From assembly GCF_030150285.1 (NCBI RefSeq), contig NZ_JASLGE010000092.1:3383-67382 (forward strand): a stretch of 64,000 nucleotides of DNA, read 5' to 3'. A program made the position numbers and the translations under genes. Below are positions 60,205 to 64,000 of this stretch, piece by piece. Within the stretch, counting starts at the first letter, position 1, and every line of letters begins with the position of its first letter. The notes under the pieces were generated by a model. That model was not told the origin of the DNA, did not search any database, and worked only from the letters and a program-made list of their open reading frames with translations. This DNA comes from Pseudomonas sp. (GTDB lineage: Bacteria > Pseudomonadota > Gammaproteobacteria > Pseudomonadales > Pseudomonadaceae).

Positions 60205-60989
60205 AGATGAACCCCCTGATCTTTAAGCCAACCTATCAATGCCTGAGCCTGTTGTGCGCTGTCCCCACCGAGCATCTGGCACTGGCCACCGCGTGTGGTA
60301 ACCGGCGCAGCCTCCAGCGCTCGCAGTGCCGGCCCCGAGGTGACTGCAACGGGAACAGGAAGGCAGGTGAATACCCTGCGCTTGGCCGCCATCACGTTCT
60401 TCATCAAGGGGTGACGCAACCTATTACGCTTGTCATTGGTCACACTCACCAGTAATGGCTGATCCACTGTCAGCCACTCTTCACGGGTGCCTCGCTCACG
60501 CATCAACAGCAGGCGGTCGCCTTGCCATTGCGCCACCTGAGCCATGGCAAACTGCCGTCGCCGAAGGCTGCGTGCAAGCAAGGTAGGGAGGCTGCCCTCG
60601 TCCAGATCCCCCAACTCACGCCCCACCACAACCAGCTCATGCTCAGGGAAGTGCTGGTCTATGACTGCGCCAATCTGCCTGGCACTCTCACGGCTGTGCC
60701 ACAACCGTGCCGCCTGTATACCCAGGGCCTGCAAGGAATCGGGACAAAAAGCGGCGACGCTGCGCAGCAGGTTTTCCGTGTTGGGACCTTCCAGCAGCAA
60801 GACGTCGATCCGGGTGTCAGGGTTGCCGTCACGCAGTTTCAGTGCGACCTCCAGCGCGGCTTCGTCAAAGGGGCTGAGCAGGCGTCTGGCGGTGCCCTCT
60901 TCGAGAATCTGCGCATCGGGGGTCAGGCGAATGGGGTGCAAGGCAAAACGCATATCGGCGACGCCCGCCAACAGGACCAGAATCTTCAT
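60201..60989 (-). CDS. etfB: electron transfer flavoprotein beta subunit
   Basis: A 262-residue EtfB-like protein. It starts KILVLLAGVADMRFALHPIR instead of the usual KxLVxVKRVxD. It contains LLSPFDEAALEVALKLRD and LLLEGPNTENLLRSVAAFC, and ends with the etfB-type segment LLVSVTNDKRNRLRHPLMKN followed by VMAAKRR. It is divergent from housekeeping EtfB, as expected for a dedicated catabolic copy. Overlaps by four bases both the flavoprotein and etfA genes. Confidence 0.82.
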   Translation of the reverse strand: MKILVLLAGVADMRFALHPIRLTPDAQILEEGTARRLLSPFDEAALEVALKLRDGNPDTRIDVLLLEGPNTENLLRSVAAFCPDSLQALGIQAARLWHSRESARQIGAVIDQHFPEHELVVVGRELGDLDEGSLPTLLARSLRRRQFAMAQVAQWQGDRLLLMRERGTREEWLTVDQPLLVSVTNDKRNRLRHPLMKNVMAAKRRVFTCLPVPVAVTSGPALRALEAAPVTTRGGQCQMLGGDSAQQAQALIGWLKDQGVHL

Positions 60990-62377
60990 TTCGGCCCGCC
61001 CTCCATCGCTGCCGCACTGGCCCCGGCCAGCCGCCCGAACACGGCGGCTTTACCCAGCGCCGAGCCGGTCATATACGCCGCACCATGGAAGCCTCCGATC
61101 ATTTCGCCAGCAGCGAACAGCCCCTCGATGGGCTCGCCAAAGACATCGATGACCCGCAAACCAGCGTCCACCACCACGCCGCAATACGTGCCAAACACCG
61201 CCGCTGTAGAGGGGTAGGCATAGAACGGCCCGTGCTCGATAGTGCACAGTTGGCCATGGTGATGCACCAGGTGCTTACGCCCGAATTCGGGTTCAAGTCC
61301 GTTGCGCACGGCCTCGTTATAGGCACTGACTTGGGCCAGAAACACCTCTTGCGGAACGTCTATCAAGCGTGCGAGTTCTTCCAGGGTGTGTGCTTGGACA
61401 AACAACCCTTCTTCCAGCCGACGAGTGAAATCCAGAATGCGGATCTGGTTGTCACCGCTGTGCATGATGCCGTGGTCGAGGATCTGATAACCCACGCCGT
61501 CACTTTGTTGCATCACGGCATCGCCCAGCAGCTTGTACGACTGGGACTCATCGACAAAGCGCTTGCCTTCCTGGTTCACCGCGATAGCGCCCTTATAAAC
61601 CGCCAGGCAGGCATGGTGATTGTGTTCATCTATCGGGTGCTTGCCGAAAGTGCCTTTGATATAGGGCAGGTCACGCACATCGGCACCCAGCGCCCAGGCC
61701 ATGCGCAGCCCGTCGCCTTCATTGCCCTCGCCGCCGATAAACACGGCATTGTCGTAGTGCGGCGCGAAGCGATGGATAAGCGCACGATCCTGCACAAACC
61801 CGCCACTGGCCAACAACACCGCACGGCGTGCATGCACCACCAGGGTTTCACCCTCTCGCTCAACGGTGGCACCGACCACGCGGCCATCCGCTTCGCGCAG
61901 CAAACGTCGCGCGCGGCTTTGCAGCCAGAGCGTGACGTTGCCCGTCGCCAGTGCCGCGTTCTGTAGCTGGCGCACCATATCGGCCGGGTCGACGTTGTGT
62001 ACCCGCGGCACCGACTGCCCGGAGGCCGCCTCAATCGCATCAGAAAACACCACGCCGTTACGCTTTAACCACTCATAGGTGTGCAGTTGAGTGTCGGCGT
62101 ACAACCGCACCAGCGACTCATCGCATTCGCCCTTGCCGACATCGACCATATCGCTAAACAGCAATGGCGAGGAATCCTCGATCCCGTGCTTGCGTTGCAA
62201 GTCAGTACCGGCAAATGCCAGGCAGCCTCCGCTCATGGCCGACGACCCACCCGTGTGTGCGGTCTTTTCCAACACCACTACCTGCAAGCCGGCTTGCGCG
62301 GCCGTGAGTGCTGCCGCGAAACCGGCGAGGCCACCGCCCACCACCAAAAAATCACAGTCGTGGCGTGTCATACCCAA
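60986..62377 (-). CDS. fumarate reductase-type FAD dehydrogenase (third, ETF-linked)
   Basis: A 463-residue flavoprotein: FLVVGGGLAGFAAALTAAQA, KTAHTGGSSAMSGGCLAFAG, AVLLASGGFVQDRALIHRFA, VNQEGKRFVDESQSYKLLGD and C-terminal IEGLFAAGEMIGGFHGAAYM followed by TGSALGKAAVFGRLAG. Same family as the other two in the island but with etfB and etfA overlapping downstream, so it probably hands electrons to that ETF and works as a dehydrogenase rather than a reductase. It overlaps the racemase-like gene by ten bases. Confidence 0.85.
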   Translation of the reverse strand: MGMTRHDCDFLVVGGGLAGFAAALTAAQAGLQVVVLEKTAHTGGSSAMSGGCLAFAGTDLQRKHGIEDSSPLLFSDMVDVGKGECDESLVRLYADTQLHTYEWLKRNGVVFSDAIEAASGQSVPRVHNVDPADMVRQLQNAALATGNVTLWLQSRARRLLREADGRVVGATVEREGETLVVHARRAVLLASGGFVQDRALIHRFAPHYDNAVFIGGEGNEGDGLRMAWALGADVRDLPYIKGTFGKHPIDEHNHHACLAVYKGAIAVNQEGKRFVDESQSYKLLGDAVMQQSDGVGYQILDHGIMHSGDNQIRILDFTRRLEEGLFVQAHTLEELARLIDVPQEVFLAQVSAYNEAVRNGLEPEFGRKHLVHHHGQLCTIEHGPFYAYPSTAAVFGTYCGVVVDAGLRVIDVFGEPIEGLFAAGEMIGGFHGAAYMTGSALGKAAVFGRLAGASAAAMEGGPK

Positions 62378-63192
62378 TCTCCCGTCTCAAGCAATGGGCT
62401 CAAACCATAGAACTCGAACACCTCGCGCACCCGCGCCGTCGACGGCTGCGCTGAAAAATAGCCGCGATTACACGGCCGGGTGCCCATCGAGCGACGCAAG
62501 TCCACCATGGCTTCGGCCTGTTTGATCCAGGCACCCAACGAATCGAGCACGGGCACACCCTCCACTTCATTAATGCCGTGTCGGGCCAGCAGCACGTTCA
62601 GCGGTGCTTCGCCGGGGATAATCACTTCAGCACCACTGGCGATCAGCCCACGGGCGGCCTGACGGAAACGCTCAATCAGTTCAGCGGGCTCATCGAAAGC
62701 CGCCAGTACATCGGCGAAGTGAAAACCCACGTGACGAATGCCCGCCAGCCGCTCGCCCAACCCGTGGCGCTTGGCGTTGTCTGCCACCAGGTCGGCCAAC
62801 TCGTCGATAAACACCAGCACCCCGAACCGACGCCCCAACATGCACGCGGTTAACATGGCCGATTCGCCATAGCCCACCACCGGAATGTTCAACAGGCTGC
62901 GGGTTTCCTTGAGGGCAGGCTCTGGCAAGGTGCTGATAGCATAGGCATCGAAACCCTGATGCTGCGCATTGAGCCCGGCGGCCATAAACTGCAAACCATG
63001 CAGGTATTGCAAGGGGCAATACTTGATGTCATCGCCCGGGTAATGGCTGCGATAGGTGCCGGGGCGCATGCCATGCAGATGAATTTCAGTGTCCGGCCGC
63101 GCAACCTTGCGAAAATGCTCACGCAGAGCCTCGTCATAAGCGCCCAGGTCGCTCAGCACAGTGAAACTTTGATGCCAGATACGAATGCCCAT
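62368..63192 (-). CDS. Asp/Glu/hydantoin racemase-superfamily protein without catalytic cysteines
   Basis: A 274-residue protein with the two-domain racemase layout: IRIWHQSFTVL at the N-terminus, ISTLPEPALKETRSLLNIPV where family members have ACFxDPGL, and VIIPGEAPLN where they have LGCAGM. Both catalytic cysteines are replaced (Thr88 and Glu195), so two-base racemisation is not expected. An isomerase, decarboxylase or lyase using other residues is possible. First gene of the ETF operon. A short ACATG/CATGT repeat lies about 40 bp upstream (63230-63244). Confidence 0.78.
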   Translation of the reverse strand: MGIRIWHQSFTVLSDLGAYDEALREHFRKVARPDTEIHLHGMRPGTYRSHYPGDDIKYCPLQYLHGLQFMAAGLNAQHQGFDAYAISTLPEPALKETRSLLNIPVVGYGESAMLTACMLGRRFGVLVFIDELADLVADNAKRHGLGERLAGIRHVGFHFADVLAAFDEPAELIERFRQAARGLIASGAEVIIPGEAPLNVLLARHGINEVEGVPVLDSLGAWIKQAEAMVDLRRSMGTRPCNRGYFSAQPSTARVREVFEFYGLSPLLETGDWV

Positions 63193-63350
63193 GAAAGTCC
63201 TCAATCAATAGCCAGATGTTTACAAGCCGACATGGCCTGCATGTGAACGCCTGGAAGCAAGTGAGCAAGGATTATCAGCACGCCGCCAAAGGCTGTGTAG
63301 TTGCCGGCAGCGAAGGGGCTATTCAGCAAAAGTGCACAATGCACTCTCGC

Positions 63351-64000
63351 TCATAGCCATCGATAAGCCACACCGGAAGGTATGGGGAGCACGGGCATGG
63401 GCTTGCCAGTGGCAGGCTCAAGCACCTTGGCCTTGGCCAATTGCTGAATCAGCGCTTCGCTGGGCTTTTTCGGTGGCACATTGGCCAGGCGTGCTTCCAG
63501 CCATTGCAGCTTGCCGTCCCAGGCCGGCAGCTTGGCAGGGGGCAAAGGCAGGATTTCGTTGATCTCAGGGACTGTGGGATTGGCGTATGAGTATCGTGCC
63601 AGCACACGCCAGATGGTTTTGTAGCGCTCAGCGCGCTCAAGGTCTTCCTGTTGGGCGAGGTAGTACATCTCATTGGTGACAGGAGGGCCACGAAAGGCCT
63701 CTTTCAGCCGACTGGCAGCGCTTTCATCACCTGCTTTAACGCCCATCTGGAAAACCTTTAGCGCCTCTTGATATTGACCCTCGTATTTAAGGTCGATACC
63801 CAAATCAACAGCTGCGTCACCATGGCCCTGCTCGGCCGCACAGCGGTGCATCTGCCGGGCCACGTCCGGCGCGATGTCAATCGGTGCCAGTTTATCGCCC
63901 ACCTCGTACTGCGCCTGGGCACTGCCTTGATCCGCCGCCTTGCGGTAGTAGCGCAGAGACATTTGCGGATCCTTTCTCAGCCCGGCTGAGCCCTGTTGCA
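63351..64000 (-). CDS. Sel1-like repeat protein, truncated by the window edge
   Basis: The frame stays open to the last base, reading QQGSAGLRKDPQ before MSLRYYRKAADQGSAQAQYE. This is continuous Sel1-repeat sequence, so the gene starts outside the window and the internal Met is not the start. Two to three repeats are visible (YYRKAADQGSAQAQYEVGDK, MHRCAAEQGHGDAAVDLG, ALKVFQMGVKAGDESAASRL). A non-repeat C-terminal domain follows (YLAQQEDLERAERYKTIWRV, then EINEILPLPPAKLPAWDGKL), probably the DUF6396 type. Likely a protein-interaction scaffold, perhaps periplasmic. Confidence 0.8.
   Translation of the reverse strand, partial: QQGSAGLRKDPQMSLRYYRKAADQGSAQAQYEVGDKLAPIDIAPDVARQMHRCAAEQGHGDAAVDLGIDLKYEGQYQEALKVFQMGVKAGDESAASRLKEAFRGPPVTNEMYYLAQQEDLERAERYKTIWRVLARYSYANPTVPEINEILPLPPAKLPAWDGKLQWLEARLANVPPKKPSEALIQQLAKAKVLEPATGKPMPVLPIPSGVAYRWL

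Noticed and set aside
1..64000. CRISPR array, prophage, insertion sequence, rRNA or tRNA
   Set aside because: No regularly spaced repeats, transposase or integrase motifs, phage structural genes or tRNA-like cloverleaf sequences were noticed; a dedicated tRNA and repeat scan would be decisive.

Overview
The window looks like chromosome of a Pseudomonas of the fluorescens/fragi type. This rests on GC-rich coding, dense same-strand operons, a Pseudomonas-type DUF2388 gene, a Pvr/Rcs-like c-di-GMP/two-component cassette and a DUF1302/DUF1329 envelope module. I see no rRNA, tRNA, CRISPR array, insertion sequence or phage gene. The left end holds decayed gene fragments, and the right end cuts through a Sel1-repeat gene.

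Layout, left half: 1-4.0 kb has remnants, an isocitrate lyase/PEP mutase-family enzyme, a LysE exporter with a divergent LysR, and a DAO-type flavoprotein. 4.1-10.4 kb (minus strand) is a seven-gene CS1-type (alternate, alpha-clade) chaperone-usher fimbrial operon: major pilin, usher, chaperone, tip adhesin, single-domain chaperone, minor pilin, third chaperone. Divergent from it, 10.7-18.7 kb encodes two hybrid histidine kinases, a REC-EAL phosphodiesterase and a REC-LuxR regulator, resembling the P. aeruginosa pvrS-pvrR-rcsC-rcsB set beside cupD. The shared intergenic region has a good sigma70 promoter for the pilin and two inverted sites that look like enterobacterial RcsB boxes. 18.7-23.6 kb has an amidohydrolase, trmK and a ptrR-like/sad pair. 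23.7-33.0 kb (minus) has two FMN monooxygenases (NtaA-like and SfnG-like), an SSS symporter with a small membrane partner, an enolase-superfamily enzyme, a TRAP transporter and a GntR regulator with a perfect palindrome in front of it. 33.2-39.4 kb is ordinary: DUF2388, DsbB-like pair, MFS/LysR, lipoprotein, OafA-type acyltransferase.

Right half (39.5-63.2 kb) is a catabolic island. One minus-strand run encodes a two-component flavin hydroxylase (oxygenase plus flavin reductase), a type I extradiol dioxygenase, DUF1302, DUF1329, YCF48-like and RND envelope proteins, a GlcG-like protein, a meta-pathway hydratase, a BphD/HsaD-like C-C hydrolase and a KstD/TcuA-like flavoprotein. A divergent XylR/DmpR-family sigma54 activator lies at its head. 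I read exact TGGCAC-N5-TTGCT sigma54 promoters before the dioxygenase and before the hydrolase. A third, near-consensus one lies before the activator gene. Two TTCAT/ATGAA dyads sit between the divergent promoters, and a matching half-site sits about 150 bp upstream of the hydrolase promoter. Two more minus-strand operons follow: flavoprotein-SDR-isochorismatase-like (with a divergent LysR), and racemase-like-flavoprotein-EtfB-EtfA.

Taken together, the island looks like a sigma54-controlled pathway in which flavoprotein dehydrogenases (one with its own ETF) may desaturate or aromatize an alicyclic or partly reduced ring. The resulting phenol would then be hydroxylated, meta-cleaved and hydrolysed, with an outer-membrane/RND module for a hydrophobic compound. 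The chemistry from hydroxylation to hydratase follows from family knowledge; the substrate and the aromatization step are inference.
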